Below are positions 42,056 to 53,011 of a DNA stretch of 64,000 nt, piece after piece. The position numbers were made by a program, and so were the translations under genes. The DNA is taken from contig NZ_JACDXV010000001.1 in assembly GCF_015158295.1 (NCBI RefSeq), positions 372,001 to 436,000 on the forward strand. Reading direction: 5' to 3'. Each line of letters starts with the position of its first letter. Within the stretch, counting starts at the first letter, position 1. This DNA is from Devosia faecipullorum (GTDB lineage Bacteria; Pseudomonadota; Alphaproteobacteria; Rhizobiales; Devosiaceae). The notes beneath the pieces are model-generated. The model ran no database searches. It saw only the letters and a list, made by a program, of their open reading frames with translations, and was not told where the DNA came from.

Positions 42056-42679
42056 TTAGGTAACCGCGTCGACGGCGGCCATGCCGAGGTGAAACACTCC
42101 CGTCAGCAAGGCGCCCGCGACCAACAGGCCCATGGTGCAGATGACCAGCCCGATCACGACCCCCAGCCCATCCCGGTTCAGCATCGAAAAGGCGATGATG
42201 CAGAGCCCGATATTGGGAATGGCATTGATGAAAGGGATCGGCAAAGTCATGAACACACTGAGGATCATGGTGAAAACGCCATAGGGCAGCGTCGCCGCGG
42301 CGCCGGTCAGCCAGCGCAGCCGGGGCCGCGAGAAGCGCGCGATGATCGCCGTCACCCGCGCCACCTGTTCGCTGGCCTTGAGCAAGAGTCCGAGCGGCAA
42401 TTTGCGGTCGCCAATAACGGCGGGTAGGCGAATGGGCCGGCCCAGCACCATGAACAGCGCCACCGCGAATGTGGTCCAGGCGATGGTACCACCAAAGCCC
42501 GGCGGCCCGGGGATCATGTTGAGCAGCGTCAGCACCAGGATGACCAGGCGGTGCGAATGCCGCCCCATGGCCTCGATCAGCCGGTCAAAGCTGAGCCTGG
42601 GTGCATCGCTCTCCGCCACGCGCCGCAATCCGGCGACAATCCGATTGGTATGGCGGTTTATCGGGCGATATTGGCTCAC
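42056..42679 (-). CDS. ExoD-family membrane protein
   Basis: 207 aa. ExoD-type pattern: [20 protein letters not shown] then [20 protein letters not shown], followed by further membrane segments ([39 protein letters not shown]). Named from a Sinorhizobium gene affecting exopolysaccharide and alkali tolerance; the biochemical role is unproven. Start overlaps the queA stop by four bases. Confidence 0.88.
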   Translation of the reverse strand: MSQYRPINRHTNRIVAGLRRVAESDAPRLSFDRLIEAMGRHSHRLVILVLTLLNMIPGPPGFGGTIAWTTFAVALFMVLGRPIRLPAVIGDRKLPLGLLLKASEQVARVTAIIARFSRPRLRWLTGAAATLPYGVFTMILSVFMTLPIPFINAIPNIGLCIIAFSMLNRDGLGVVIGLVICTMGLLVAGALLTGVFHLGMAAVDAVT

Positions 42680-43755
42680 CCATCATCCTCGGGATGCGCC
42701 GCCCGGTGCAGCAGCGATGAATCGCCATAGGAATAGAAGCGATAGCCATTGGCGATGGCGTGAGCGTAAGCCGCTTTCATCGTCTCGAAACCGGCAAAGG
42801 CGCTGACCAGCATGAACAGGGTCGATTTCGGCAGGTGAAAATTGGTCATCAGCACATCCACTGTGCGGAAGCGGAAGCCGGGGGTGATGAAAATATCGGT
42901 ATCCCCGACAAAAGGCTGCAATTGCCCCGTCGCCCGCGATGCCGTTTCCAGAAGGCGCAGGCTGGTCGTGCCCACGGCAACCACCCTGCCCCCGGCGGCG
43001 CGGCGCGCCTGAATGCGCTCGACCGTCGCCGCGTCGATTTCGCCCCATTCGGAATGCATGACATGGTCGTCGGTGTCGTCCACCTTCATCGGCAGGAACG
43101 TGCCAGCGCCGACATGCAGCGTCACCCGCTCCAGCGCCACATCCATGTCGGCAAGATCCTGCAACAGCTTTTCGGTGAAATGCAGGCCGGCCGTCGGCGC
43201 GGCGACAGCGCCGTCCTCGGCGGCATAGACCGTCTGGTAATCGGTCTTGTCGCGTTCCTCGACCTCCCGTTTCGCCCCGATATAGGGCGGCAGCGGCATG
43301 GCCCCATGCGATTTGATCGCTTCGTCGAGCTGCGCTCCGCCCAGTTCGAACTCAAGCGTGACCTCGCCGGTTTCGCCCTTGCCGGCAATGCGCGCCACCA
43401 GCAATTCGCCTTCGCCATTGCCCAGTTCGAGCCGGTCGAGCAGCGCCATCTTCTTGGCCGGGCGCGCAAAGGCCCGCCAGGTATGGGCATCGACGCGCTT
43501 GTGCAGGTTGAACGACACCCCGGCCCGGTTCTCGCCGCGAATACGCACCCCGCGCAATTCGGCGGGCAGCACCCGCGTATCGTTGACCACGAGAACGTCA
43601 CCCGGGCGCAGCAAAGTCCGCAAATCGGGAATATGGCGGTCCTGCACCGCCGCTCCCGGGCGCACGACCAGGAGCCTCGCGCTGTCGCGCGGCTCAACCG
43701 GATGCAGCGCAATCAGGGATTCGGGCAGCTCGAAGTCAAAATCGGAAACACGCAT
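42676..43755 (-). CDS. queA: tRNA preQ1(34) S-adenosylmethionine ribosyltransferase-isomerase
   Basis: 359 aa from [20 protein letters not shown], with typical QueA motifs: [46 protein letters not shown], and [19 protein letters not shown]. Converts preQ1-tRNA to epoxyqueuosine-tRNA, the step after Tgt. Both queuosine genes are in this minus-strand series. Confidence 0.96.
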   Translation of the reverse strand: MRVSDFDFELPESLIALHPVEPRDSARLLVVRPGAAVQDRHIPDLRTLLRPGDVLVVNDTRVLPAELRGVRIRGENRAGVSFNLHKRVDAHTWRAFARPAKKMALLDRLELGNGEGELLVARIAGKGETGEVTLEFELGGAQLDEAIKSHGAMPLPPYIGAKREVEERDKTDYQTVYAAEDGAVAAPTAGLHFTEKLLQDLADMDVALERVTLHVGAGTFLPMKVDDTDDHVMHSEWGEIDAATVERIQARRAAGGRVVAVGTTSLRLLETASRATGQLQPFVGDTDIFITPGFRFRTVDVLMTNFHLPKSTLFMLVSAFAGFETMKAAYAHAIANGYRFYSYGDSSLLHRAAHPEDDG

Positions 43756-43847
43756 GGGGGCTCGGTAATATGGGGCTGCGACAGCGCGAACACGGCCCGG
43801 AGCGCAGCCCAAAAAGCAACTGGCGGCCGCAGCCGCCAGTGTCAGGA

Positions 43848-44360
43848 TTATTCGGCGATGTCGGCCGCGACTTTCACCGAGACCATCTGGTCCGGATTGA
43901 CCACCGGCTCGCCGCGCTTGATCTGGTCGACATTTTCCATGCCTTCGATCACTTCGCCCCAGACGGTGTACTGGCGGTTGAGGAAGGGAGCGTCCTCGAA
44001 GCAGATGAAGAACTGCGAATTGGCGCTGTTCGGGTCTTGCGAGCGGGCCATCGAGGCGGTGCCGCGCTTGTGCGGCGTCTCGTTGAATTCCTGCTTGAGG
44101 TTCGGATAGCTCGAACCGCCGGTGCCGGTGCGCGAAAGGTTGAAATCGGGCGAATTGGAATTGCCGAACTTCACGTCGCCGGTCTGGGCCATGAAGCCCT
44201 CGATCACGCGGTGGAACACCACGCCGTCATAGGCGCCTTCGCGGGCCAGCTTCTTGATGTGCTCGACATGGCCGGGCGCCACTTCGGGCTTCATGGCGAT
44301 GACCACCTTGCCCTTGCTGGTTTCGATGACGAGCGTGTTTTCGGGATCGGCATAGGCCAT
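43848..44360 (-). CDS. ppiB: Cytoplasmic cyclophilin peptidyl-prolyl isomerase
   Basis: 170 aa, no signal peptide ([20 protein letters not shown]). Cyclophilin core: [19 protein letters not shown] with the catalytic Arg, [20 protein letters not shown], and [16 protein letters not shown]. Speeds prolyl isomerisation during folding. Tandem with the exported paralogue at 44557. Confidence 0.95.
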   Translation of the reverse strand: MAYADPENTLVIETSKGKVVIAMKPEVAPGHVEHIKKLAREGAYDGVVFHRVIEGFMAQTGDVKFGNSNSPDFNLSRTGTGGSSYPNLKQEFNETPHKRGTASMARSQDPNSANSQFFICFEDAPFLNRQYTVWGEVIEGMENVDQIKRGEPVVNPDQMVSVKVAADIAE

Positions 44361-44448
44361 GAACGGTCTCTTTCGCTAAAAGAAGGTGGCCCGGATGTAA
44401 GGCCATTGCTCTCGGGGCGCAAGCAGCAACGGCCCATCAAATACCATC

Positions 44449-44537
44449 ATTGCCCGGCCATCCTCGGACTTGATCCGAGGACCAGGCAATCCAGCTGCGC
44501 CGCTCTATTGCATGGACCACCCGGACAAGTCGGATGG
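44449..44537. repeat. Two-part palindromic repeat between the cyclophilin genes
   Basis: First part 44449-44490: ATTGCCCGG and CCAGGCAAT enclose a nested palindrome TCCTCGGA-cttga-TCCGAGGA. Second part 44517-44537: CCACCCGG...CGGATGG. Same order and spacing class as the repeat at 13313, with the inner insertion unique to this copy. Confidence 0.7.
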
Positions 44538-44556
44538 TGACGGTGGCGTGTGTACC

Positions 44557-45141
44557 TTACTTGTATTCAATACTCGCCTTGACGATCCGATCGGGATTGG
44601 CCACGGCGCCATTCTGCTCTTGCGGGCCCTTTTCCAGCGCGTCCACGGCTTCCATGCCGGAAACCACCTTGCCGAACACCGTATATTGGCGGTCGAGGAA
44701 GCTGGCATCGGCCGTGGTGATGAAGAATTGCGAATTGAAGGAATTGGGATCCTGCGACCGCGCCGCGCCAAGCACGCCACGCACGAAGCTTTCGGAATTG
44801 AACTCCGCCTGCACATTGGGCAGTTCCGAACCACCGGTTCCCGCCATGGCCAGATTGTAATTCGGGCTGTCGGCATTGCCGTTCTTGACGTCGCCGGTCT
44901 GGGCCATGAAGCCGTCGATCACGCGGTGAAACACCACGCCGTCGTAGAGCCCCTGTTCGGTCAGCGTCACCACGCGCTCCACATGCAGCGGCGCGATTTC
45001 CGGCAGCAATTCAATGTCCACCACCCCGTCTTCCAGCGTCAGGATCAGGTGCGGATTGCCATCCTGGGCGAATACCGGCGCGGCGAACAGGGTCGCGCCC
45101 AGGGCGAGGGCGGCGAAAGTGCGGCGAGTGAATTTGGTCAT
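44557..45141 (-). CDS. Exported cyclophilin peptidyl-prolyl isomerase
   Basis: 194 aa. N-terminus MTKFTRRTFAALALGATLFA is a signal peptide cleaved near VFAQDG; the TRRTF pair resembles a Tat motif weakly. Cyclophilin core with [19 protein letters not shown] and [20 protein letters not shown]. Acts in the periplasm. Its start overlaps the coaD stop by four bases. Confidence 0.94.
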   Translation of the reverse strand: MTKFTRRTFAALALGATLFAAPVFAQDGNPHLILTLEDGVVDIELLPEIAPLHVERVVTLTEQGLYDGVVFHRVIDGFMAQTGDVKNGNADSPNYNLAMAGTGGSELPNVQAEFNSESFVRGVLGAARSQDPNSFNSQFFITTADASFLDRQYTVFGKVVSGMEAVDALEKGPQEQNGAVANPDRIVKASIEYK

Positions 45142-45632
45142 TTCGATTGCAGGGCCTTAAATACGATTGGCGGGACGAAGGCGGAAATATCCCCGCCCAT
45201 TTCAGCGATCTGCCGCACCAATGTGGCCGAGATATGCCGCACTGGCGGGCTGGAGGGCAGGAAGACGGTTTGCAGGTCCGGCGCCATCTGTGCGTTCATG
45301 CCCACCATCTGCATCTCGTAATTGTAGTCGGTGGTGTCGCGCAGCCCGCGAATGATCAGCTTGGCGCCATTCTCGCGCGCCGAATTGACCATCAGCCCGG
45401 AGAAATCGACGATGCGGAACTGGGTATTGGTGCGCGTGCCGATGGCGGGCAAGACCTGTTCAAGGATCGCCACGCGGTCCTCATGGGCGAAAAGCGGGTT
45501 CTTCTTGGTGGCGCTGACGCCGACGGCCACGACCAGCGTGTCCACCAGCTTGCAGGCGCGCTCGATCACATCGAGATGCCCATTGGTCAGCGGATCGAAA
45601 GACCCCGGATAAAACCCCACCAGATCGCTCAT
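45138..45632 (-). CDS. coaD: Phosphopantetheine adenylyltransferase
   Basis: 164 aa. GFYPGSFDPLTNGHLDVIER carries the T/HxGH nucleotidyl-transfer motif, and the C-terminal FLPSSPPVRHISATLVRQIA carries the S-x-x-x-R-like motif. Fourth step of coenzyme A synthesis: adds AMP to 4'-phosphopantetheine. First gene of a coaD-ppi pair. Confidence 0.96.
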   Translation of the reverse strand: MSDLVGFYPGSFDPLTNGHLDVIERACKLVDTLVVAVGVSATKKNPLFAHEDRVAILEQVLPAIGTRTNTQFRIVDFSGLMVNSARENGAKLIIRGLRDTTDYNYEMQMVGMNAQMAPDLQTVFLPSSPPVRHISATLVRQIAEMGGDISAFVPPIVFKALQSK

Positions 45633-45668
45633 GGAGCCTCCCTTCGCTTTGTTGTTGTTCAGTTTCTG

Positions 45669-46889
45669 TCACGACCGCCGCATGCTGGCAAGCGTGGCGG
45701 CGCCCAGGCAGATCAGCAGCAGCCCGCCCGCGAGAAACGCCGCTGGCGTACCCCAGCGCCCGGCGATGAAACTGCCAATCAGCGGCGCTGAGAGCATGGT
45801 CAGCGTAATGGCGGCCTCCCCGGCGGCAAACACGCGGGCGATGCGGTCGGGCGGCGCTTCCTTCTGGACGATGGTGCGATAGGGCACCAGCATGAATGCC
45901 GTCATGCCGCCGATAAATCCCAGGGCCAGCAGGAATGCCGGCAGGGGCATCGCCCAACCCTGCATGGCGAACCAGGCAAGCGCGGCCGTCGAAGCGCCCG
46001 AGACTATTGCGGCCAGCGCCATAGTGAGGATCGGTCGCATGTTCGCCACCTGCCCGGCCAACAGCGCGCCGGCCAGCCCACCGGCTCCCGATGCGGCAAT
46101 CGACAGGCCGAAAGCGGTGCCATCAAAGCCAAATCCCTGCGCCAGAAGCGCGATCAGCGCGTCATAGAGGAAGAAGGCGAAATAGGCGCATGCCGAAAAA
46201 ATCAGCGCCACGAGGAGGATTTGGCTGCGGCCATATTCGGTAATGCCCTTGAGCGATTCCGTCAGGAAACGGCCGCGCTCCTCGCTCGGCGTCGGGCGTG
46301 GCGGCAGCACTATGGTCCATGACACCAGCATGGCCACCAGCGACAGCAGCGCGTTGAACATGAAGACGTGTTGCGGTTGCCAGACGATCAGCAGTAGCCC
46401 GCCAATGGCCGGCCCGGCGATCTTGGAGGTCTGGTTGATGGCCTGATGCAGGCCATTTGCGTGAGTAAGCAATTCCGGCGGCGTACTGGCCTGGATCGCC
46501 GATTGCCGCGCCGGGGTGAAGGCGGAATCGATGCTGCCGCGCAAAAACACCAGCGCCAGCAGCACCAATGTCTGGTCGACGAAGGCGAAAGCCAGCGTCG
46601 CCAGCCCGCGCCCGAGGTTGGAAATCACCAGCACCCGGCGGATCGGCGCATGATCGACGATGACCGCGAGAAAGGGGCCGACCAGCACATAAGGCAGGCT
46701 CAGCGCCAGGGCCAGCAGGGCCAGCGCGAACGGCCCTTCGCCCCAGGCAAAAACTACCAGCGCGATGACGGCGGCATAATCCAGCCAATCGGAAAAATCC
46801 GCCGGAATGCTCGCCAGCGCCAGCCGGCGCGGCAGCATCAGCGACAGCAAGGCACGATAGCCGGTGGCGGGCGTGGTGCTAGACGTCAA
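45669..46889 (-). CDS. MFS transporter
   Basis: 406 aa, about 12 helices. Start taken as the TTG at 46889 (LTSSTTPATGYRALLSLM) just after AAGG and overlapping the tautomerase stop by 11 bases; an internal ATG at about 46838 (MLPRRL) is possible. Features: NLGRGLATLAFAFVDQT, ARQSAIQASTPPELLTHANGLHQA, typical of the DHA3/enterobactin-exporter-like group that exports small molecules. Substrate unknown. Confidence 0.85.
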   Translation of the reverse strand: MTSSTTPATGYRALLSLMLPRRLALASIPADFSDWLDYAAVIALVVFAWGEGPFALALLALALSLPYVLVGPFLAVIVDHAPIRRVLVISNLGRGLATLAFAFVDQTLVLLALVFLRGSIDSAFTPARQSAIQASTPPELLTHANGLHQAINQTSKIAGPAIGGLLLIVWQPQHVFMFNALLSLVAMLVSWTIVLPPRPTPSEERGRFLTESLKGITEYGRSQILLVALIFSACAYFAFFLYDALIALLAQGFGFDGTAFGLSIAASGAGGLAGALLAGQVANMRPILTMALAAIVSGASTAALAWFAMQGWAMPLPAFLLALGFIGGMTAFMLVPYRTIVQKEAPPDRIARVFAAGEAAITLTMLSAPLIGSFIAGRWGTPAAFLAGGLLLICLGAATLASMRRS

Positions 46890-47265
46890 CCTTGAAACCC
46901 AGTTCGATTTCGCTGCCCGGCTTGCCGCGCAGTCCCCAGTTCTCCCGCGGCACTTCATGGAGGATGATTTTGAGGTCGTGTGCCGCCAGCCCGAACGGCG
47001 TAAGCGCCGCCACCAGTTCGGTATAGAGCCGCCTCTTGGCCTCGATGCTTCGTCCCGGGAACAGGCTGATCTCGATCACTGTATAATGGGGCCCCTTGTC
47101 CGGCCCCGTGACAAAGGCTTCCTCATCATATTCGGCCAGCCTGATGCAGCGGTCCGCTTCGGGAATTTGAATGCCCGCGACCAGCGCCGCCTGCACCGCC
47201 TCGATGAAATCGCGCCGCCGCTCGCCCAGCCAGCCTTTGCGTGTTTCGATTCTGGTAGAAGGCAT
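46879..47265 (-). CDS. Tautomerase-superfamily protein
   Basis: 128 aa; Pro2 follows the initiator Met (MPSTRIETRKGWLGERRRDF), the catalytic amino-terminal proline once Met is removed. Two beta-alpha-beta halves are visible, with YTVIEISLFPGRSIEAKRRL in the second and HEVPRENWGLRGKPGSEIEL at the end. Relatives include 4-oxalocrotonate tautomerase and malonate semialdehyde decarboxylase types. Reaction here unknown. Confidence 0.88.
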   Translation of the reverse strand: MPSTRIETRKGWLGERRRDFIEAVQAALVAGIQIPEADRCIRLAEYDEEAFVTGPDKGPHYTVIEISLFPGRSIEAKRRLYTELVAALTPFGLAAHDLKIILHEVPRENWGLRGKPGSEIELGFKVDV

Positions 47266-47376
47266 TACGCGATCTCTTTGCTGTAAAGGTTCAGCGCCAG
47301 GAAAGGGCGGAACCGCATGGGCGATCTCGGGAGTGGCAATGCAGAACGTCCATTCCCTCCCACACCCGCCATGAAA

Positions 47377-47398
47377 AAGGGGCGCCGAAGCGCCCCTT
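47377..47398 (-). terminator. Terminator of gyrA
   Basis: Arms AAGGGGCGC / GCGCCCCTT with loop CGAA, followed on the minus strand by TTTTTCAT. It begins two bases past the gyrA stop. Confidence 0.85.
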
Positions 47399-47399
47399 G

Positions 47400-50153
47400 C
47401 TATTCCACGATCGGTTCGGCCGGCGCATTCTCGCCGCCTTCATCGTCCTCGCCTTCCGGCTCGCTGATGCGCTCCACCGAAACGACCTTCTCGCCTTCGG
47501 CGGTATCGAAGACGATCACCCCCTGCGAGCCGCGCGACACGATGCGGATCGGCTTGTCGCCGCCCACCGGCAGACGGATTGTCTGCCCGCCATCGCTGAT
47601 CAGCATGATCTGGTCATTGTCCTCCACGGGGAAGGACGCCACCAGATTGCCATTGCGCTTGTTGACCGCCATGGCGACGATGCCCTTACCGCCACGCCCA
47701 GTGATCCGGTATTCGTGGCTGGATGTGCGCTTGCCATAGCCGTTTTCGGAAATGGTCAGGATGAACTGCTCGCTGGCGCCCATTTGCGCGTAGAGCTCGG
47801 GGCTCAATTCGCCCGCGACCACGTCGGCCTCGTCCGAACCGCTGTCCTCGCCATCCGCCTCGCCGCGCACCGCGCGGCTCATCTTGAGATAGGCGGCGCG
47901 CTGCTCGGCATCGGCCTGCGAATGGTTGATCACCGCCATCGAGATGACATGATCGCCCTCGGCCAGTTGAATGCCACGCACACCCATGGAATCGCGGCCC
48001 TTGAACAGGCGCACATCGTCCACCCGGAAGCGGATCGCCTGCCCGAGCGCCGTGGTCAGCAAGACGTCATTGCTGGTGGTGCAGGTTTCGACGCCGACGA
48101 TCTCGTCGCCCTCATCCAGCTTCATGGCGATCTTGCCGTTCTGGCGAACTTCGACGAAATCGGCCAGCGAATTGCGGCGCACAGTGCCGCGTGTCGTGGC
48201 GAACATGATGTCGAGATTGCCCCAGGAGGTTTCATCCTCCGGCAGCGGCATGATCGTGGTGATGCGCTCGCCCTGCTCCAGCGGCAGGATGTTGATCAGC
48301 GCCTTGCCCCTGGCATTGGCGGCCGCGAGCGGCAGGCGCCAGACCTTGAGCTTGTAGGCGATGCCCCGGCTGGTGAAGAACAGCACCGGCGTATGGGTAT
48401 TGGCGACGAAGAGGCGCGAAACGAAATCTTCCTCGCGCGTCGCCATGCCCGAGCGGCCCTTGCCGCCACGGTTCTGCGCCCGATAGGTGGAGAGCGGCAC
48501 GCGCTTGATATAGCCGCTATGGCTGACGGTAACGACCATGTCCTCGCGGGCGATCAGGTCTTCATCGTCAAAATCGGCGGCATAGTCGGAAATCTCGGTG
48601 CGGCGCGGCGAACCGAACTGTGCGCGGACCTCCTCCAGCTCGGTGCGGATGATGTCGCGGACCCGCTCCCGCGAGCGCAGGATGTCGAGATAATCCTCGA
48701 TTTCCGTGCCCAGCCCGTTCAATTCGTCGCCGATTTCGTCGCGACCGAGGGCCGTGAGGCGCGCCAGTCGCAATTCGAGAATGGCGCGGGCCTGTTCTTC
48801 GGAAAGGTTGAACGTGCCGTCATCGTTGATGCGGTGGCGCGGATCGTCGATCAGCCGGATCAGCGGCTCGACATCGGCTGCGGGCCAGCGGCGGGTCATC
48901 AATTGCTCGCGCGCCGTGGCCGGATCGGGCGCGGTGCGGATCAGCGCGATCACTTCATCGATATTCGCGACGGCAACGGCGAGGCCAACCAGCACATGGG
49001 CGCGATCCCGCGCCTTGTTGAGCAGGAACCGGGCGCGCCGCGTCACCACTTCCTCGCGGAATTCGATGAAGGCGTCCAGAATCTGCTTGAGATTCATCAA
49101 TTCCGGCTTGCCGCCATTCAGCGCGACGAAATTGCAGCCGAACGAGGATTGCAGCGCCGTGAAGCGATAGAGCTGGTTCAGCACCACGTCGGGCAGCGCG
49201 TCGCGCTTGACCTCGACCACCACGCGCATGCCTTCGCGGCTGGATTCGTCGCGCAGGTCGGCAATGCCCTCGATGCGCTTGTCGCGCACCAGTTCGGCGA
49301 TCTTTTCCACCATCGCCGCCTTGTTCACCTGATAAGGAATTTCGGTGATGACGATGGCTTCGCGCTCCTTGCGCACCTCCTCGATGGAGGAGCGCCCGCG
49401 CACGATGATCGAGCCCCTGCCCGTCTCATAGGCCTGCCGGATTCCGGCGCGGCCGAGAATGATGCCGCCGGTCGGGAAGTCCGGGCCCGGAAGATGTTCG
49501 AGCAGCGCTTCGGTAGTGATGAACGGATCGTCCATCACCGCCAGCGTCGCATTGATGGTCTCGGCCAGGTTGTGGGTGGGGATATTGGTGGCCATGCCCA
49601 CGGCGATGCCGCCGCCGCCATTGACCAGCATATTGGGGAAGCGCGCCGGCAACACGGTCGGCTCATGTTCGGAGCCGTCATAATTGTCGCGGAAATCCAC
49701 CGTATCCTTGTCGAGGTCGTCGAGCATGGAATTGGTGATCTTCTGCATGCGCACTTCGGTATAGCGCATGGCAGCCGGCATATCGCCGTCCACCGAACCG
49801 AAATTGCCCTGCCCTTCCACCAGCATTTCGCCCATGGAAAATTGCTGGGCCATGCGGACCAGCGCCATATAGACGGCGCTGTCGCCATGCGGGTGGTATT
49901 TACCGATGACGTCGCCGACCACGCGGGCCGATTTGCGGAACGGCTTGTTATATTCGTAGCCATTCTCGCTCATCGAGAACAGGATGCGGCGATGCACGGG
50001 CTTGAGGCCGTCGCGCACATCCGGCAGGGCGCGGCTCACGATCACGCTCATGGCGTAATCGAGATAGCTCTTGCGCATTTCGTCGGTGATATAGATCGGG
50101 GCGATGTCCGAGGACGGCGCGCCGCCACTCACATCCTGAGGCGTATCTGTCAC
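47400..50153 (-). CDS. gyrA: DNA gyrase subunit A
   Basis: 917 aa. N-terminal breakage-reunion domain with the catalytic pair Arg130-Tyr131 in [10 protein letters not shown], and the C-terminal beta-pinwheel with repeats such as [20 protein letters not shown] (GyrA box-like). The C-terminal domain has a Gly/Glu/Asp-rich end. In the quinolone region the sequence is [17 protein letters not shown]: Ser92 equals E. coli Ser83, while Met96 replaces Asp87. Introduces negative supercoils with GyrB. Likely head of the minus-strand series towards coaD. Confidence 0.97.
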   Translation of the reverse strand: MTDTPQDVSGGAPSSDIAPIYITDEMRKSYLDYAMSVIVSRALPDVRDGLKPVHRRILFSMSENGYEYNKPFRKSARVVGDVIGKYHPHGDSAVYMALVRMAQQFSMGEMLVEGQGNFGSVDGDMPAAMRYTEVRMQKITNSMLDDLDKDTVDFRDNYDGSEHEPTVLPARFPNMLVNGGGGIAVGMATNIPTHNLAETINATLAVMDDPFITTEALLEHLPGPDFPTGGIILGRAGIRQAYETGRGSIIVRGRSSIEEVRKEREAIVITEIPYQVNKAAMVEKIAELVRDKRIEGIADLRDESSREGMRVVVEVKRDALPDVVLNQLYRFTALQSSFGCNFVALNGGKPELMNLKQILDAFIEFREEVVTRRARFLLNKARDRAHVLVGLAVAVANIDEVIALIRTAPDPATAREQLMTRRWPAADVEPLIRLIDDPRHRINDDGTFNLSEEQARAILELRLARLTALGRDEIGDELNGLGTEIEDYLDILRSRERVRDIIRTELEEVRAQFGSPRRTEISDYAADFDDEDLIAREDMVVTVSHSGYIKRVPLSTYRAQNRGGKGRSGMATREEDFVSRLFVANTHTPVLFFTSRGIAYKLKVWRLPLAAANARGKALINILPLEQGERITTIMPLPEDETSWGNLDIMFATTRGTVRRNSLADFVEVRQNGKIAMKLDEGDEIVGVETCTTSNDVLLTTALGQAIRFRVDDVRLFKGRDSMGVRGIQLAEGDHVISMAVINHSQADAEQRAAYLKMSRAVRGEADGEDSGSDEADVVAGELSPELYAQMGASEQFILTISENGYGKRTSSHEYRITGRGGKGIVAMAVNKRNGNLVASFPVEDNDQIMLISDGGQTIRLPVGGDKPIRIVSRGSQGVIVFDTAEGEKVVSVERISEPEGEDDEGGENAPAEPIVE

Positions 50154-50424
50154 GTTGTGATTCTACGTTGGTTCTTGTTGCCGTATAGATAGGCGATTCC
50201 AGCGCAAAACGCCAATTTTTGGACCTTTCATTTTGTGGAGATCGGACGATTTCCCGTCGCGGAGCCTATGCAATCGCTCGCATGGCGGCCCGATCGTCGC
50301 TCCGGCGCGCCGTTTCGATACTGGAAATGCTCCAATCCGCGCCGTCGCGCACTCGCGCTGGACGGACTCAGATCAAAGCCCTAAAAATCTTGGCCTGTCG
50401 CCGGTTCGGGGGAGTTCGGTCTCT

Positions 50425-52824
50425 TTGTCTTCTAGTTCTCTTTTGAGGCGCGCCCTCGACCGCATCACCTACAAGCGTTCCATCGGTTTCGGCCTCGAAT
50501 ATATCGGGCTCACCACCTTGCGCTTCCCACGCGTGGTCGCGCTGGCCGTACTCGCCTTCACCATCCTGGCCTTCTCCCAGATCCCCAAGGCCAATGTCGA
50601 TGGCGACCTGCTGCGCGTCTATGCTCATTCCGGCGAGCATTACGACGCCTATGACCAGCTTTCCGAGACGTTCGGCACCTTTGAGAACGACATCTATGTC
50701 CTGGTGAATTCGGAGCGCCTTGCCGATCCCGAAATCATCGAGGAAATCCGCTACCTCGCCTTCGAGCTCGAACTCAACGACTATGCCGTCGGCACCATGT
50801 CGCCCTTCACCCTGCGCAAGCCTATTCCGGGCGGTGGCTCGGTTCCGGCCGTGCCCGAAGGCATGCTCACGCCCGACGAAGTGGCTTTCGCGCTGATCGA
50901 TCTGCAACAGAACGATCCGATGATGCGCAACCTGATCACCCCCGATCTGACCGGCGTGGTGATCATCTTGTTCCCCAACCAGGAAAAGGTGAAGGCCGAA
51001 GGCGCCAAGGCTCTGATCGACAGCCTGCGCGAAACCATCGCCTTCTACCAATCCGACGACATCCAGATCGAACTGACCGGCCCACCGATCTGGACCACTG
51101 AAATGCTCGATGCCTCGGTGTCCGATCAGGTCAAATTCACCGTCTGGGGCTTTGGCCTCGGGGCGCTGATCGCGCTTGTGGCGCTGCGTTCGTTCTTCGG
51201 CGCCATCATCGTCGCCGCCACGCCGTTCCTGGCGGTGATGTGGTCGATGGGCATGATCCTGCTGTTCTTCGGCTCCTTCTCCTTCCTGACCATCATCGTC
51301 ACCACCCTGGTCCTGGTGATTTCCTTCGCCGAATCCATGTTCTTCGTCTTCAATTGGCTGGCGTTCTGGCGTGACGGCATGGAGCCGAACAAGGCCGTGG
51401 ACGCCACGGTCAAGCTGGTTGGCCCGGCGGCGGCGCTGACCATGCTCACCACTCTTGTCAGCTTCGCCTCGCTGGCGCTGACACCTGGTCAGGGCATTCG
51501 GGAATTTTCGGCTGCGGGCGCCATGGGCACGTTCCTGCTGTTCGTCTGCCTGATGACCTTCATGCCGCTGCTGCTCAAGCTCGCCATCCGCCTCGGCTTC
51601 AGGGCGCCGCCCAAGACCAGCAAATTGCTCACCGCGCCGCTCCCCTTCGCCTGGTTCATGGCCAAGCGCTTCGGCCGCCCCCTCTCGGTCATCGCCATCG
51701 TGGTCACGCTGCTGCTGCTGATCCCCTACAGCCTCATCGAACCACGCTTTTCCTTCGAGGATTTCGTCGCCACCGATTCCAACGCGCTCACGGCGGCGGC
51801 CGACATCGATGACGGCGTTGGCGGTGTCGCGCCGCTCTATGTCCGCGTGCCCTTGATCGGCAACGATCCCAATATCGGCCCGGTGGATTTCGAGAAGGTG
51901 CGCGCTGTTCACCAGATCGTCGAAAGCCATCTGGGCCTCAACAAGGTCATTTCGGCCGCCAGCCTCACCAATTACACCGATAGCGGCTTCACCCGCGAGG
52001 AGGTGTTCGATTCCGTTGGCCCCTTCATGCGCAAGCGCTTCGTTACCGATGACGGTTCGCAGGCACTGGTCACCGGCTTCATGCCGACCATCATCGAATC
52101 CGACCTGCTCAAGGATCTGGTGGACAATCTGGAGGCCGATCTGGCCGCTGCCGGCATCGACGATGCCGAGATCGGTGGCTTCCGCATCCTCACCACCTTC
52201 GCCACCGACGACATCGTGCGCGGCCTGCAACTCGACCTGACCCTGTCGGTCATCGTCAACCTGGCGCTGATCGGCTTCGCTTTCCAATCCTTCCGCGTCG
52301 CGCTGGCCTCCGCCATTCCCAACCTGTTCCCAATCCTGGGCACCGAGGCATGGCTGTATTTTTCAGGTGCCGGCCTGCAATTGACCACGGTGATCGCCCT
52401 CACCATCGCTTTCGGCATTGCCGTGGACGACACTGTGCATTTCCTCTCCCATTACCTGCATGCTCGCCGCAGCGAGGGAATGAGCCACGAGGATGCGGTA
52501 CGGCACACGCTCAACCGCATTGGCGGCGCCATCGTCGCGACCACCATCATCCTCTGCGCCGGCGTGGCCATCGTCACCTTCTCCGAACTGCCGCAGGTGG
52601 CGCTTTTCGGCACGCTGTTCGTCTCGACCCTCGCCTTCGCGCTGATTGGCGACCTCTTCATCCTGCCGGCCTTGCTGGCCGCGGGCGGCAAATTCTTCCA
52701 GCCGCTGGGTAAGATCAGCGTGCGCATGGCCGACGAAGATTCCACGCCCGACGATCCGACGGCCGACACCCACACGACGCGCGATGGCCGTCCCACCGAA
52801 CTGGAACAGCCCGGTCCTTCATGA
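50425..52824 (+). CDS. MMPL/RND-family transporter, hopanoid-exporter type
   Basis: 799 aa from a TTG (LSSSSLLRRALDRITYKRSI); GGGGGAG lies ten bases upstream, and the longer frame to 50233 is implausible. Two repeats, each one helix, a large periplasmic loop and a bundle of helices, with the RND-like GIAVDDTVHFLSHYLHARRSEG in the second half and LVISFAESMFFVFNWLAF in the first. Acid C-terminal tail. Likely moves a lipid or other hydrophobic compound across the inner membrane by proton force. Substrate is not evident. Confidence 0.87.
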   Translation: MSSSSLLRRALDRITYKRSIGFGLEYIGLTTLRFPRVVALAVLAFTILAFSQIPKANVDGDLLRVYAHSGEHYDAYDQLSETFGTFENDIYVLVNSERLADPEIIEEIRYLAFELELNDYAVGTMSPFTLRKPIPGGGSVPAVPEGMLTPDEVAFALIDLQQNDPMMRNLITPDLTGVVIILFPNQEKVKAEGAKALIDSLRETIAFYQSDDIQIELTGPPIWTTEMLDASVSDQVKFTVWGFGLGALIALVALRSFFGAIIVAATPFLAVMWSMGMILLFFGSFSFLTIIVTTLVLVISFAESMFFVFNWLAFWRDGMEPNKAVDATVKLVGPAAALTMLTTLVSFASLALTPGQGIREFSAAGAMGTFLLFVCLMTFMPLLLKLAIRLGFRAPPKTSKLLTAPLPFAWFMAKRFGRPLSVIAIVVTLLLLIPYSLIEPRFSFEDFVATDSNALTAAADIDDGVGGVAPLYVRVPLIGNDPNIGPVDFEKVRAVHQIVESHLGLNKVISAASLTNYTDSGFTREEVFDSVGPFMRKRFVTDDGSQALVTGFMPTIIESDLLKDLVDNLEADLAAAGIDDAEIGGFRILTTFATDDIVRGLQLDLTLSVIVNLALIGFAFQSFRVALASAIPNLFPILGTEAWLYFSGAGLQLTTVIALTIAFGIAVDDTVHFLSHYLHARRSEGMSHEDAVRHTLNRIGGAIVATTIILCAGVAIVTFSELPQVALFGTLFVSTLAFALIGDLFILPALLAAGGKFFQPLGKISVRMADEDSTPDDPTADTHTTRDGRPTELEQPGPS

Positions 52825-53011
52825 GCATTCACTTTCCCGCAGAAATGGCCGCGCCAGACGTGCTTAAATTTGCTAATCGACGATTCGCCGAACAGCCGGG
52901 GGGCTGGTTTGCACCAGTATCGAATCCAGACTTGCGGTTTCGATGCTCAACAAAGGACATGGAGCGCTCGTTCAAGGGAACGTACGGCGCTCCGCTTGGA
53001 GGCGCTACTTC

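Noticed and set aside
47397-50192. 931-codon open frame antisense to gyrA
   Set aside because: Its product is rich in His, Arg, Ala and Gly with no domain, as expected for the shadow of a high-G+C gene; gyrA on the other strand is certain.
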